NCBI GenBank assembly: GCA_044224925.1
Contig: JBGAJM010000001.1
Location: forward strand, 868,001 to 932,000
Direction: 5' to 3'
DNA from: Kapaibacterium sp044224925
GTDB lineage: Bacteria > Bacteroidota > Ignavibacteria > Kapaibacteriales > Kapaibacteriaceae
Length of the DNA: 64,000 nucleotides
The notes beneath the pieces are model-generated. The model saw nothing but the letters and a program-made list of their open reading frames with translations. It made no database searches and was not told the origin of the DNA. Numbering within the stretch: the first letter of the stretch is position 1; the number at the start of each line of letters is the position of its first letter. Of the stretch, positions 17,126 to 25,410 are shown in pieces. The translations under genes and the position numbers were made by a program.

Positions 17126-18220
17126 CTATCGACGGTCTACATCGTTGTATCTGATCGACGTGATCGTGAACGTTCCATAGCAAACATCCTTGTCGGGATA
17201 TGTGTAGATCGCTTCCGCAGAAGAAGCCAGTTTGTATCCGTTCTGTTGTTTGTAGTCTTTCAGTGGTGTCGACCAAGGTAGCCGCTCACCAGCATCAACA
17301 TTATAACGGTCATCGGATCGAAAGTTCACGAGTTCTCCGATGTCATTGAAGAACAGGTCGGCGGTGATGGAGATGTCGTTATTCGTGAACGTTGCACGAA
17401 CTGTGTTGCTTCCCGTCTGCAACCATCCGATACGTTTGTCGATCAATGTGGCGGGAGCCATACAGCACATGTCATTGAAGAATGTCACTGTTTCTGCTCT
17501 ATTCATCTCATCGCCGTCCTGATACTGTACCGTGAACAACGACAGCAATCGAATATCCATGATCGCTCTTCCGTTCAAATAGCGATGGTACCCCGCGACC
17601 GGAAGGTGCTTCATCACGGCCTTCATGAAGAACAAGCGAGTTGGCGTGTTCATGAAGTTCTCCTGCTCTGACGTGAATGGCATCCACTCAGATCGATCGT
17701 CCTTTCGTAGCCTACCGATGAATTCAATACTGAAGCTCTTCACTCTTGGCTTCCCTACACAACCCGTATAGTGCAGATATCTCCGGACGGGCTCAGGCAA
17801 CGGTGCAATGTCCGCTTCGGTCAGCATGGTGTCACGACGATCACCGATGTGCTGGACACAACCTTGTACATCGTTCTGATATCCGCGATAGAAGCTCCAC
17901 GTTCCGTACCCATACACTGCGGCAAGCAGAATGACAATGTTCGCGATGGTTCCCACCTTCGCGTCTTGCCAGAAGCAGATGATCAGCACCTGAGAGACGA
18001 CGATGGCAATGAGTGCGATCGTCCACCAATAACTCTTCCCCACAGCAAACAAGCATGCCGCACCTACGAGCAGTGCAAAGGCCAGGAGCCATAGTATTCC
18101 GAACGTCTTTGAAATGGGTTGTGAGAGCTGCTTTACTTCTGAAAGGCCAAAGGCCTTCACAAACCCAAGCACGTGGATGAGTCCGTGAAGTAGTGTGAAC
18201 ACAACAAAGGCAATTCTCAT
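17126..18220 (-). CDS. DUF6544 family membrane protein
   Basis: 364 residues. The N-terminal part has about four membrane helices (IAFVVFTLLHGLIHVLGF, ILWLLAFALLVGAACLFAV, TIALIAIVVSQVLIICF, IANIVILLAAVYGYG). A soluble domain follows, starting PLPEPVRRYLHYTGCVGKPR and containing RYLNGRAIMDIRLLSLFTV and ADLFFNDIGELVNFRSDDRY, which match the pattern of DUF6544 proteins; function unknown. The ATG at 18220 is chosen because it starts the first helix; GTG/ATG options lie upstream. The gene is visibly AT-richer than its neighbours and is bracketed by inverted heptamer arrays, which suggests acquisition as a unit. Confidence 0.75.
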   Translation of the reverse strand: MRIAFVVFTLLHGLIHVLGFVKAFGLSEVKQLSQPISKTFGILWLLAFALLVGAACLFAVGKSYWWTIALIAIVVSQVLIICFWQDAKVGTIANIVILLAAVYGYGTWSFYRGYQNDVQGCVQHIGDRRDTMLTEADIAPLPEPVRRYLHYTGCVGKPRVKSFSIEFIGRLRKDDRSEWMPFTSEQENFMNTPTRLFFMKAVMKHLPVAGYHRYLNGRAIMDIRLLSLFTVQYQDGDEMNRAETVTFFNDMCCMAPATLIDKRIGWLQTGSNTVRATFTNNDISITADLFFNDIGELVNFRSDDRYNVDAGERLPWSTPLKDYKQQNGYKLASSAEAIYTYPDKDVCYGTFTITSIRYNDVDRR

Positions 18221-18260
18221 AGGTTCAGTCTTCCACACTGTGTCGATCACCGCATGCTCT

Positions 18261-18328
18261 CACTCGTCACTCGTCACTCGTAACTCGTAACTCAACTCGT
18301 CACTTGTCACTTGTAACTCGTAACTCTA
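18261..18328 (+). repeat. Heptamer repeat array, right copy (CACTCGT units)
   Basis: About ten 7-bp units, CACTCGT with variants AACTCGT and CACTTGT, one unit shortened. They are the reverse complement of the array at 17083-17110. The array fills the gap between pdxH and the DUF6544 gene. Confidence 0.8.
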
Positions 18329-18330
18329 CT

Positions 18331-18972
18331 TCACGGGCTTAATCTCTCCACCTCCCACCGATCCTCCTCATTCCGACGATATCGGATGCGATCGTGCATG
18401 CGTGATGGACGGCCTTGCCAGAATTCGAAGGTGGCGGGGATGACGCGATAGCCGCCCCATGTTGGTGGGAGAGGCACCGTTCCATCGGCGAAGCGTTGCT
18501 GCATTTCGGCGTAGCGTTGTTCGAGGAAGGCCTTGGATGGCACGACGCTGCTTTGCTCTGAGGCCCAGGCACCGATCTGACTTGCGAGCGGACGTGTTGA
18601 GAAGTACGCGTGCGACTCTTCGGGCGTGAGTTGTTCGACCCATCCCTCGATGCGGATCTGTCGCTCTAGTTCCGGCCAGAAGAAGAGCAGTGCTGCAAGC
18701 GGCGTGGCGTCGAGGTCTTGTCCCTTGTGACTTGCATAGTTCGAATAGAAGATGAAGCCACGATCCGTGATGCCCTTGAGGAGCACGACGCGTGCAGAGG
18801 GCTGACCGGATTCCGACACCGTGGCCAACGTCATGGCCGTGGGCTCCGGCAGCTCTGCGGCCATGGCCTCGTCGAACCATCGCGAGAACTGCTCAAAGGG
18901 AGAGGCCGAGACACTCGTCTCTGTGAGTTCTTCGCGACTGTATTCTTTCCGAAGTGCGGCGATGTCGATCAT
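18331..18972 (-). CDS. pdxH: Pyridoxamine 5'-phosphate oxidase
   Basis: 213 residues, normal for PdxH. The enzyme oxidises pyridoxine or pyridoxamine 5'-phosphate to pyridoxal 5'-phosphate with FMN and O2. Family signatures include PTAMTLATVSESGQPSARVV, FIFYSNYASHKGQDLD, LLFFWPELERQIRIEGWVE and the C-terminal FEFWQGRPSRMHDRIRYRR, which holds FMN- and substrate-binding residues. The start ATG at 18972 overlaps the stop of the M1 peptidase gene (ATGA). It is the last gene of a four-gene operon with three hydrolases. The frame is open further upstream but inside the peptidase gene. Confidence 0.95.
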   Translation of the reverse strand: MIDIAALRKEYSREELTETSVSASPFEQFSRWFDEAMAAELPEPTAMTLATVSESGQPSARVVLLKGITDRGFIFYSNYASHKGQDLDATPLAALLFFWPELERQIRIEGWVEQLTPEESHAYFSTRPLASQIGAWASEQSSVVPSKAFLEQRYAEMQQRFADGTVPLPPTWGGYRVIPATFEFWQGRPSRMHDRIRYRRNEEDRWEVERLSP

Positions 18973-20927
18973 GGTGCGATGACGATGGTGCTGGAGATGG
19001 TGGTGGCGTTGGCGCGAACACTGAGGTTGTATGCGCCGGATGCAAGTGCGGATGTGTTGAAGGTGGCAAGGGTATTGTCGGGGCTGACCGTTGCTTCGCC
19101 GACGAGAGCACCCGACATGTCGGTGAGACGAAGCGTGGAGGTTGTCGACAGACCCGTGCACACGACCTGCAACTCTGCGCGTTGTGCGTGCGGCAAGGCG
19201 CCGATCACGGTGATGCGCGGACCGTCGTTGGCACCGGTCTCCACGACGTCGGTCGTAACAGCCGTGTCTTTCTGACAAAGAACCTCTTGATACGGATCCA
19301 CGGTGATATCACCATCGAACGTGTTGTACATCATGAACGATTGTGTGCGCTGCGTGATGAGCACGCGATCTTCGCGAACACTGTCTCCTCGCGCGATGCG
19401 AACTCGCAACGGAAAGACAAATGCTTCGGGGACGTTGTCGCGGGTCTGTGTTTGATTCACGACAAAGGTATAGTCGAAGCGTCCGTTCTTGTGGTCGTTC
19501 TTGATGATGGCAATGCTCATCACGGGATGTCCCTGCTTCACGAGCCACTGATCGAAGTACGTGTCCCATGGCACGAGCGGGTTTGGAACCTGACGTTTCC
19601 AGAACGCCAACATATCCGCTGTTTGTAGACTCTTGCGTGCATTCTCCGTGAAGTACGTGCGCATGCTGTTGAAGAAGACCGTGTCTCCTACCATCTGTCG
19701 GATCATGTGATAGATCCATGCAGCCTTGCAATACGTGGTGGCATCGTTGAAGAGTGCCCACATCGGTTGATCGTAGACGGGAGGCTCGTTGAGTCCCTTC
19801 TTCATGTACTGTGCGCGCCGCTGCATCATTCGGCCCAGATAACCACTCCGCCCTGCCAACTCCTCCATCCACAGCGCCTCCACAAAGGATGCGCCACCTT
19901 CATTCATCCAGAGGTCTGCCCAGGTGGCGCACGTGACTAGGTCGCCAAGCCATTGATGTCCTATCTCATGCACCACGCCGATCTCTGCATTGGCCTTGAG
20001 CCAAACGCGTGCGATCGACGTCATACTTGAGTGCTCCATGCCGCCGAAGTTCACCGGTGCAATGGCCGTGTGTCCGTAGGTGGAGAAGGGATACCGACCG
20101 AACAAGCGCTCCAACGTCGAGAACATGCGCGGCACATTCTCGAACGTTGCGGCCACATCGAAGGAATCGTTCTTGAAGTCGGCGGCCCACTGATAACTCT
20201 TGATGGGCACCGTATCCGTGGCCGTTCGACGATACACTTGTTCATACACAAGGTAGCGCGATGCATTCATGACGACGAGATACGTGGGCATGGGTTCGGT
20301 CTGTCGCCACCGCTCGACGTGCGTTGTGTCCGAGTCGACGAGGTCACTGATGCGCACACCGTTCGACGTGGAGCGAAATCCTTTGGGTGTGCGGACCATC
20401 ACGGAGAACACGGCCTTGTCACTGGGTGTGTCGTGACATGGGAACCACCACCGCGCATCTTCCGGTTCGGAGAACGTGAACACTTGCGGTTCGAGCAACT
20501 TCTTGGCCGTATCGTCTTCGGGTGCAAGTGCATTGAATCCGCGATCGTCATGCAGGATGGCATACAGGATCGTGAGCTTGTGCACCACGCCCGTGTCCAA
20601 CGTCGATGCGAATCGGATCGTCAGCGTATTGGGTGTGAGCGTGTCGTACCCAACCGCTTCATCGTCCATCGTCACCGCATCGATCTCCAGATCGCTTGCA
20701 TCCAGTGCGATATGATCGGCCGGTCGCAAGAGCTTGAACGTGATGTTCACGTTGGGCTCGACCTTGCGACGTCCGCGTTGAGCACGCGTTGTCTGCAATG
20801 CATGCACAAGATCGAACTGCAGATCGTACGTGAGCACGTCGTAGTCCGTGGGGATCTGCTTCGTTGGAAAGGTGCCCTGAGCGAACAGCTCTGTTGCCAG
20901 GAGGAGGGCGATCACAAATTTCATCAT
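18969..20927 (-). CDS. Secreted M1 family aminopeptidase with T9SS sorting domain
   Basis: 652 residues. A signal peptide (MMKFVIALLLATELFAQG) is followed by the beta-sheet N-terminal domain of M1 peptidases. An exopeptidase motif variant FGGMEH precedes the zinc site HEIGHQW (320-324), with the third ligand E343 in WMNEG. These define a gluzincin aminopeptidase that removes N-terminal residues from peptides. The last ~75 residues form a beta-sandwich sorting domain (LRLTDMSGALVGEATV, ALASGAYNLSVRA) of the type recognised by the type IX secretion system, so the enzyme should be exported or anchored on the cell surface. It starts 3 bp after the S9-like hydrolase gene and overlaps pdxH by 4 bp. 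Confidence 0.92.
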   Translation of the reverse strand: MMKFVIALLLATELFAQGTFPTKQIPTDYDVLTYDLQFDLVHALQTTRAQRGRRKVEPNVNITFKLLRPADHIALDASDLEIDAVTMDDEAVGYDTLTPNTLTIRFASTLDTGVVHKLTILYAILHDDRGFNALAPEDDTAKKLLEPQVFTFSEPEDARWWFPCHDTPSDKAVFSVMVRTPKGFRSTSNGVRISDLVDSDTTHVERWRQTEPMPTYLVVMNASRYLVYEQVYRRTATDTVPIKSYQWAADFKNDSFDVAATFENVPRMFSTLERLFGRYPFSTYGHTAIAPVNFGGMEHSSMTSIARVWLKANAEIGVVHEIGHQWLGDLVTCATWADLWMNEGGASFVEALWMEELAGRSGYLGRMMQRRAQYMKKGLNEPPVYDQPMWALFNDATTYCKAAWIYHMIRQMVGDTVFFNSMRTYFTENARKSLQTADMLAFWKRQVPNPLVPWDTYFDQWLVKQGHPVMSIAIIKNDHKNGRFDYTFVVNQTQTRDNVPEAFVFPLRVRIARGDSVREDRVLITQRTQSFMMYNTFDGDITVDPYQEVLCQKDTAVTTDVVETGANDGPRITVIGALPHAQRAELQVVCTGLSTTSTLRLTDMSGALVGEATVSPDNTLATFNTSALASGAYNLSVRANATTISSTIVIAP

Positions 20928-20930
20928 CTC

Positions 20931-21827
20931 TTATGCTCCATGCGGACCCACTCGTGGGAGCGGTCCGCGATCTCGTACGAAGTGGTCCATCCACCATCGC
21001 AGGTCGGTATTCGATTCACGTCTCCGTCCGGCCAACACATGATCTGCATTTTCATACATGATCAACCGATACGGATGATGCGCTGCTTGTAAGGCCAGAC
21101 CCAAGTGCAGTCCGTGTTCGGGCGACACGCGCTTGTCACCCGTTCCATGCATCACCAACAACGGTGTGCTCTTGGAAAGTTCATGGGCCCAAAGCACGGC
21201 GGATCGTACTTCTGCTTCTCGCTGTACGTCTGCATCCGACGCCAAATGTTTCATCATCGTCTTGCGTATGTAGGCCGCCGAATCCGTGGCATGGATCATC
21301 GTGGGTGCACATATCGTAGCGGCAGCGCGAAAGCGTTGCGTGCGACGGAGCATCATCAAGGCCATCATGCCGCCACGACTTCCGCCGATCAGGCCGATGC
21401 GATCAGCATCGACATAGCCGAGCGACTCCAACAGCGGCACCACATGCATGGCATCGTCCACATCTCCTGCTCCCCATTCCTCGCCGCCTTCGCTCCCTCC
21501 CACACCTCGATAATTACTGGCGATGCAGACGTAGCCCCACGACGCATAGAGTCCGGCATACTGCATGGCGCCTTCGGCCGTGAGCGCGCCGCGTGGACCG
21601 CTTCCACCGCGATTGAAGATGATGGCCGGGAAGGTGGTAGGGCCGGCAGGCGGCAAGGCAAGCCATGCCTTGATTCGAAGCCCGTTGCTCATGTACGTGA
21701 TCTCGTGCAGACCCACAGTGCTGAAGGCTGCGAAGTCGGCGGCCGACATGGACCTTCGCGACATGGCAAGCGATGTGGCCGGGATCGCGACCGGTGTCGA
21801 ATCGAGCAACGTTCCGTTCGCGATCAC
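20931..21827 (-). CDS. Alpha/beta hydrolase, prolyl-oligopeptidase (S9)-like
   Basis: 298 residues from the GTG at 21827. An alpha/beta-hydrolase fold with the nucleophile elbow GGSRGG (GxSxGG, typical of S9 peptidases), an acid region HGTGDKRVSPEHG and a catalytic-His region NADHVLAGRRRE. The oxyanion strand is AIIFNRGGSGPRG. Such proteins are acyl-aminoacyl peptidases or esterases; the substrate cannot be read from the sequence. I chose GTG 21827 because it overlaps the preceding stop as GTGA, matching the coupling style of this operon; an ATG at 21764 is the alternative. No signal peptide is evident, in contrast with its neighbours. Confidence 0.82.
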   Translation of the reverse strand: MIANGTLLDSTPVAIPATSLAMSRRSMSAADFAAFSTVGLHEITYMSNGLRIKAWLALPPAGPTTFPAIIFNRGGSGPRGALTAEGAMQYAGLYASWGYVCIASNYRGVGGSEGGEEWGAGDVDDAMHVVPLLESLGYVDADRIGLIGGSRGGMMALMMLRRTQRFRAAATICAPTMIHATDSAAYIRKTMMKHLASDADVQREAEVRSAVLWAHELSKSTPLLVMHGTGDKRVSPEHGLHLGLALQAAHHPYRLIMYENADHVLAGRRRESNTDLRWWMDHFVRDRGPLPRVGPHGA

Positions 21828-23119
21828 TGCTTCGAACGCGCGCGGTACTTCGTGGTGAGCTTGGTGTGCCGATTGGAAAGATCCACGGCACGTCCGTCGA
21901 TGTAGGCCTGTGTGAGAATGTTCGTGCGTGCATCGAGGGCGTTGCCGGTGCTCACGAAGAGCGTGGCCGACTTCCCAACCTCGAGCGATCCATACGTGGA
22001 GTCGATGCCAAGCATTTGCGCGGGCCACAGCGTGAGTCCCTTTTCGGCATCAAGCTCCGTACATCCGAAGGCGATGGAGCTTCCTGCATTGAACGGAAGG
22101 TTCCGTTGCTGCCAATGTCCGCCCTCGCTATACGCGAACGGAATACCTTGTGCGGCAAGTAGTGCAGGTAGCGTATACGTTGCATCGTAGCCGTCTTCTT
22201 CGCGACGTGGGAGGCCGTGCACACGACCGATGATGATGGGCACTCCGGCGCGTTTGATCTGGGTGATGCAACGTGGTGCGTCTTGCGCACCAACGAGAAT
22301 GATCTTCAGTCCAAGCTGTCGCTGCATATCGAGCACCGATTCGATCTGCCGTTGCGACGAGCATGTGACCATGAGCGGCAGTCCCTTCTCGAACACGGCA
22401 CGCATGGCCTCGAACCGAATGTCGCGTTTGGTGGAGTCGACTCCGGCGCGTGCGGCCACCGAATAGGCGCGAGCGGCCAACAGATAGTCGATCACTTCGC
22501 GCACGTTCTTGTCGATCTCCTTGCGTTGCTCGTCGGCGCTCTTCGTCATCCATGGTGCATTCACCACGTCCATCTGCGGCCAGTTCACCACGAGCGCCGA
22601 TGTCGGACGTACGGCAATGTCCTCGCGCGTCCACCCATCCATGCGCATCACCGATGCCATTCCGCTGATGGTTCCGCCTTGTGGCGCCACGTTGGCAAGC
22701 AGGATGCCATTGTATCGAACGGTGGGAATGATCTCGCTATCGGGATTGTAGGCCACTTCGGCCCGTGCATTCGGATTGAACGACCCTACTTCGGCGATGT
22801 CGCGTGTGGCACGAATGGCATCGATCTCCACGAGTCCGGTTCCGGCCATGGGTGCGATGAATCCCGGATAGACGTGCTTTCCGGAGCAATCGATCACCTC
22901 GGCACCGGCAGGGATCTCCACCGATGTCCCCACACTCACGATACGTCCTTTATCGAACACCACCGAGGCATTGGTGAGCGTGCCGCCACTCACGGTATGC
23001 ACCGTGGCCTTCACGAGGGCGATGGGCTTTTCCTGCGGACGTCCCGGGATCTCCGATCCGGCAAGGCATGGAGCGAGGGACGTGCAAAGGAGCAGGGCGG
23101 CAAGGATGTAGCGAACCAT
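21824..23119 (-). CDS. Secreted amidohydrolase-like protein lacking the HxH metal motif
   Basis: 431 residues with a signal peptide (MVRYILAALLLCTSLAPCLAG). The layout is that of imidazolonepropionase-type amidohydrolases: a beta-sandwich start (ALVKATVHTVSGGTLTNASV), the strand HVYPGFIAPMAG, a TIM-barrel and a C-terminal sandwich (GSLEVGKSATLFVSTGNALD). The usual PGFID-HxH metal site is replaced by PGFIAPMAG, and later zinc ligands are also not evident. Such secreted, motif-less paralogs occur in Bacteroidota; activity is uncertain. It is first in the operon with the S9-like hydrolase, M1 peptidase and pdxH, which suggests a role in peptide or amino-compound breakdown. The ATG at 23119 begins the signal peptide. 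Confidence 0.8.
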   Translation of the reverse strand: MVRYILAALLLCTSLAPCLAGSEIPGRPQEKPIALVKATVHTVSGGTLTNASVVFDKGRIVSVGTSVEIPAGAEVIDCSGKHVYPGFIAPMAGTGLVEIDAIRATRDIAEVGSFNPNARAEVAYNPDSEIIPTVRYNGILLANVAPQGGTISGMASVMRMDGWTREDIAVRPTSALVVNWPQMDVVNAPWMTKSADEQRKEIDKNVREVIDYLLAARAYSVAARAGVDSTKRDIRFEAMRAVFEKGLPLMVTCSSQRQIESVLDMQRQLGLKIILVGAQDAPRCITQIKRAGVPIIIGRVHGLPRREEDGYDATYTLPALLAAQGIPFAYSEGGHWQQRNLPFNAGSSIAFGCTELDAEKGLTLWPAQMLGIDSTYGSLEVGKSATLFVSTGNALDARTNILTQAYIDGRAVDLSNRHTKLTTKYRARSKQ

Positions 23120-23581
23120 AGGGGCCTCAAGTGGAATGGTACAAATTACGAAAGGGGAGGCCCAGGTAAATGCATCGAAAATGCCACGTAACAAATTGCA
23201 TTTTTGGCGGGTCAGTATGACAGTCGTTGACATACTGGAACCCTATCATTTCACGTCAGTTACGTGGAAAATGGCGGGACAATGTCACGTCGTATGGGTC
23301 AAAAAAGGTCGGTAACAAAACGCCGTTCCTGCAGAAGGGTCCATCGGAAAAGGGGATCAAATTGCATGTAGCCCGTAGGACGGCCTGACCCCCCAGATGT
23401 GAGATACCCCCAGACGTCACCACTCGTCTGGGGGCACTCCCCTTCTCACCTTTCACCACCACAACGAAAATGAGGTCAGTCAAACTCGGGGTGCTTTTCG
23501 GTGAGCCAATATGTAATAATTCAAAAGTACGACCTCAGTATGCTGTGTGCAAGCGACTTTTTTTGTAAGTTGCGTCCTCTT
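23120..23581. other. Intergenic region with repeats and hairpins, no convincing gene
   Basis: About 460 bp with no credible coding frame. It holds a 9-bp inverted repeat, CCACGTAAC (23184-23192) with GTTACGTGG (23259-23267). Nested inside is a 7-bp inverted repeat CAGTATG (23213-23219) with CATACTG (23231-23237). There is a repeated TGGCGGG tract (near 23205 and 23272), two copies of GTAACAAA, and the strong hairpin at 23407-23434. Near the tRNA a T-run and TAAGTTGC (23566-23573) may be the tRNA promoter. Confidence 0.6.
23407..23434. other. Perfect 10-bp stem-loop without U-run
   Basis: CCCCCAGACG (23407-23416) pairs with CGTCTGGGGG (23425-23434) around an 8-nt loop. No T-run follows on either strand, so a standard intrinsic terminator is unlikely. 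It could be part of a structured RNA or a protein-binding site. Confidence 0.6.
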
Positions 23582-23656
23582 CGGGGCGTAGCGCAGCCCG
23601 GTTAGCGCGTCTGGTTTGGGACCAGAAGGTCGCGAGTTCGAATCCCGCCGCCCCGA
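23582..23656 (+). tRNA. tRNA-Pro (anticodon UGG)
   Basis: 75-nt cloverleaf. Acceptor arms CGGGGCG and CGCCCCG pair; the anticodon stem TCTGG/CCAGA encloses the loop TTTGGGA with anticodon TGG; the T-arm contains GTTCGAATC. The 3' CCA is not encoded. A TAAGTTGC box 8 bp upstream is a plausible promoter core, and a terminator follows at 23677-23711. Confidence 0.95.
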
Positions 23657-23676
23657 CGATACCCTTCCCAAAGGAC

Positions 23677-23711
23677 AAAAAGGCGAGAAGCATATGCTTC
23701 TCGCCTTTTTT
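23677..23711. terminator. Bidirectional intrinsic terminator
   Basis: A fully palindromic 24-nt stem (23682-23705; GGCGAGAAGCAT and its complement), flanked by five A on the left and six T on the right. It can end the tRNA-Pro transcript on the plus strand and the lipoprotein gene on the minus strand. Confidence 0.92.
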
Positions 23712-23736
23712 GTTTTGAGCGTAAGTCGTTGTTATG

Positions 23737-24369
23737 TCACATCTTGGCAAGCTTCTTCAGGTCCAGGCGCTCGGCAACGCTCTTGACGAAGTTGATGTCC
23801 GACTGATTATTGGCCTCTACCACGAGCAGGAAGCGCGCTCCCAGGGCATAGGTGACCGTGGCATTCTTGTCCTGCTTGCCGAACCGGTCGCTGCCATTCA
23901 CGAGTGGATCGTCCGTTTGGAAGGTCCCGGTGTTCTCGGAGGAGTTGTCGGTGCGGAATTTCATGGCAAACAATGCCGTAGCTCCGGTCCACCCCGCTTC
24001 GGAGGCATTCCAGTCCGTGAGGGTCACGGTCACATACGATCCGTCGGGTTTTTCATACCGACGGGATGCCTGGCCCATGGAGAATCCCGGGATGTCCGAA
24101 TTGGATCCTTCGGGCTCTTTCGCACTGTAGCCGGAGATGTCGGACGGAAGCAACTTCTGCAATTCCGCATACGGCATGGCAAGCGTGTCTCCGCGCTCGC
24201 GCCGCTCTGTGCGCCGCTTTTCGGCTGCATTCTGCGTTGCCTGCATGTTGTCGCCCGACTTCGCAATGCTCTCCATATTGTCCATGGCCTGCTTGGCCTC
24301 GTCGAGCTTGCCACCACACGAACTCACGATGAGGGCGGCAATGAACGTGGACGCAATGATCGATCTCAT
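23737..24369 (-). CDS. Hypothetical lipoprotein
   Basis: 210 residues with a lipoprotein signal peptide: hydrophobic stretch then lipobox LIVSSC, cysteine near residue 18. A charged helical region (EAAKQ/EKRRTERRERGD type) leads into a compact domain beginning ELQKLLPSDISGYSAKEPEG with strands SYVTVTLTDW and FLLVVEANN. Similar lipoproteins are common in Bacteroidota, but I know no defined function. It is transcribed away from the nucleotidyltransferase gene and ends at the shared terminator downstream of tRNA-Pro. Confidence 0.75.
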   Translation of the reverse strand: MRSIIASTFIAALIVSSCGGKLDEAKQAMDNMESIAKSGDNMQATQNAAEKRRTERRERGDTLAMPYAELQKLLPSDISGYSAKEPEGSNSDIPGFSMGQASRRYEKPDGSYVTVTLTDWNASEAGWTGATALFAMKFRTDNSSENTGTFQTDDPLVNGSDRFGKQDKNATVTYALGARFLLVVEANNQSDINFVKSVAERLDLKKLAKM

Positions 24370-24471
24370 GATGAACCTCTCGAAGGGTAGATGGAATCGT
24401 GGTGCGCAATATCAGGATGCGGTAACTTTTACCAATATGAACATTCTGAGCAGTCGATTGTCATTACCTCG

Positions 24472-25410
24472 ATGCACGTCCACGAAGAACGATCTCGCAC
24501 CTTTGAACACGGCCCCATTCGGTCCGTGTTGAACACCTTGGCCTATGCCGATGTGTTCCGCTGGCCCGTGAGCGCCGAAGACGTGGCCGACAATGGGTGC
24601 TATCCGTTCGTGAGTGCCGACGAGAGTCGGGCCATCTTGAACATGCTCGAGGCCAGCGGCGCGATCTATCGCGTGGACGATCTGTACTCCATGTCGAACG
24701 ACCCGCATCAGTGGCTGATGCGCGCCGACCGAGTGGCCCGCTCCCGCCGTATGATGCCCGCCGCGCTCCGCGTGGGGCGACTCCTTTCGCTTTTCCCCTT
24801 CACCCGCAGCATCTGCATTTCCGGCTCACTGTCGAAAGGCAGCATGGATGTAACGGGCGACGTGGACTGGTTCATCATCACAGCGCCGGGTCGCCTCTGG
24901 CTGTGCCGCTCCATGCTGATCGCCTTCAAGAAGATCTTCCTCCTGAATTCGAAGAAGTACTTCTGCGTGAACCATATCATCGACGCGCGCAACCTGTCCG
25001 TGAAGGAACACGACCTCTTCACGGCCACCGAGATCACAACACTGATCCCTGTGGTGGACAACGGAGACCTTGCCTCCTTCGTCCGTGCCAACCCATGGGT
25101 GCTCGACCACTTCCCCGCGTGGCGCGGACTGCCGACGCGCACGCTTCCGCACGGAACATGGCTCATCAAGCGCGCCATCGAGGCCATGCTGGGCGGCAAG
25201 GTGGGCGATGCACTGGAACGCTGGGCCTATGCGCGTTGGCAGGACTTCGTGCAGAAACGCAACGAGGGTGGACGTCGCAGCGGCATCTCGTTCACACCCG
25301 GTACAGCACAGTATCAGCCCGACGATGTGCGCGGACTGGTGATGTCTGCCTATCATGCCCGACTCCGACTTCTCATGGCACGCGTGACGTCGGAGACGTT
25401 GCATGGCTGA
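24472..25410 (+). CDS. Putative nucleotidyltransferase-fold protein
   Basis: 312 residues from the ATG at 24472; the frame is open upstream to 24391, so the start is not certain. The central segment SICISGSLSKGSMDVTGDVD followed by WFII fits the polymerase-beta nucleotidyltransferase pattern: GS, then D-x-D on a beta-strand followed by hydrophobics. The N-terminal ~90 residues look like a winged-helix or helical domain (SVLNTLAYADVFRWPVSAED). The C-terminal part is helical and basic. The substrate is unknown. It overlaps the radical SAM/methyltransferase gene by 8 bp, which implies linked expression and perhaps a joint modification pathway. Confidence 0.7.
   Translation: MHVHEERSRTFEHGPIRSVLNTLAYADVFRWPVSAEDVADNGCYPFVSADESRAILNMLEASGAIYRVDDLYSMSNDPHQWLMRADRVARSRRMMPAALRVGRLLSLFPFTRSICISGSLSKGSMDVTGDVDWFIITAPGRLWLCRSMLIAFKKIFLLNSKKYFCVNHIIDARNLSVKEHDLFTATEITTLIPVVDNGDLASFVRANPWVLDHFPAWRGLPTRTLPHGTWLIKRAIEAMLGGKVGDALERWAYARWQDFVQKRNEGGRRSGISFTPGTAQYQPDDVRGLVMSAYHARLRLLMARVTSETLHG

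Noticed and set aside
18261..18328. CRISPR-like array
   Set aside because: Units are 7 bp with no spacers; they are simple tandem repeats.
20931..22028. Longer start for the S9-like hydrolase at 22028
   Set aside because: The added 67 residues overlap the amidohydrolase gene and look like a shadow frame. GTG 21827 fits the coupling pattern.
23227..23249. TTGACA with TATCAT as a sigma-70 promoter
   Set aside because: The spacing is only 11 bp, and the TTGACA lies inside an inverted repeat.
23256..23483. 75-residue minus-strand frame in the intergenic region
   Set aside because: It crosses the strong hairpin, has no ribosome-binding site, no motif and biased composition.
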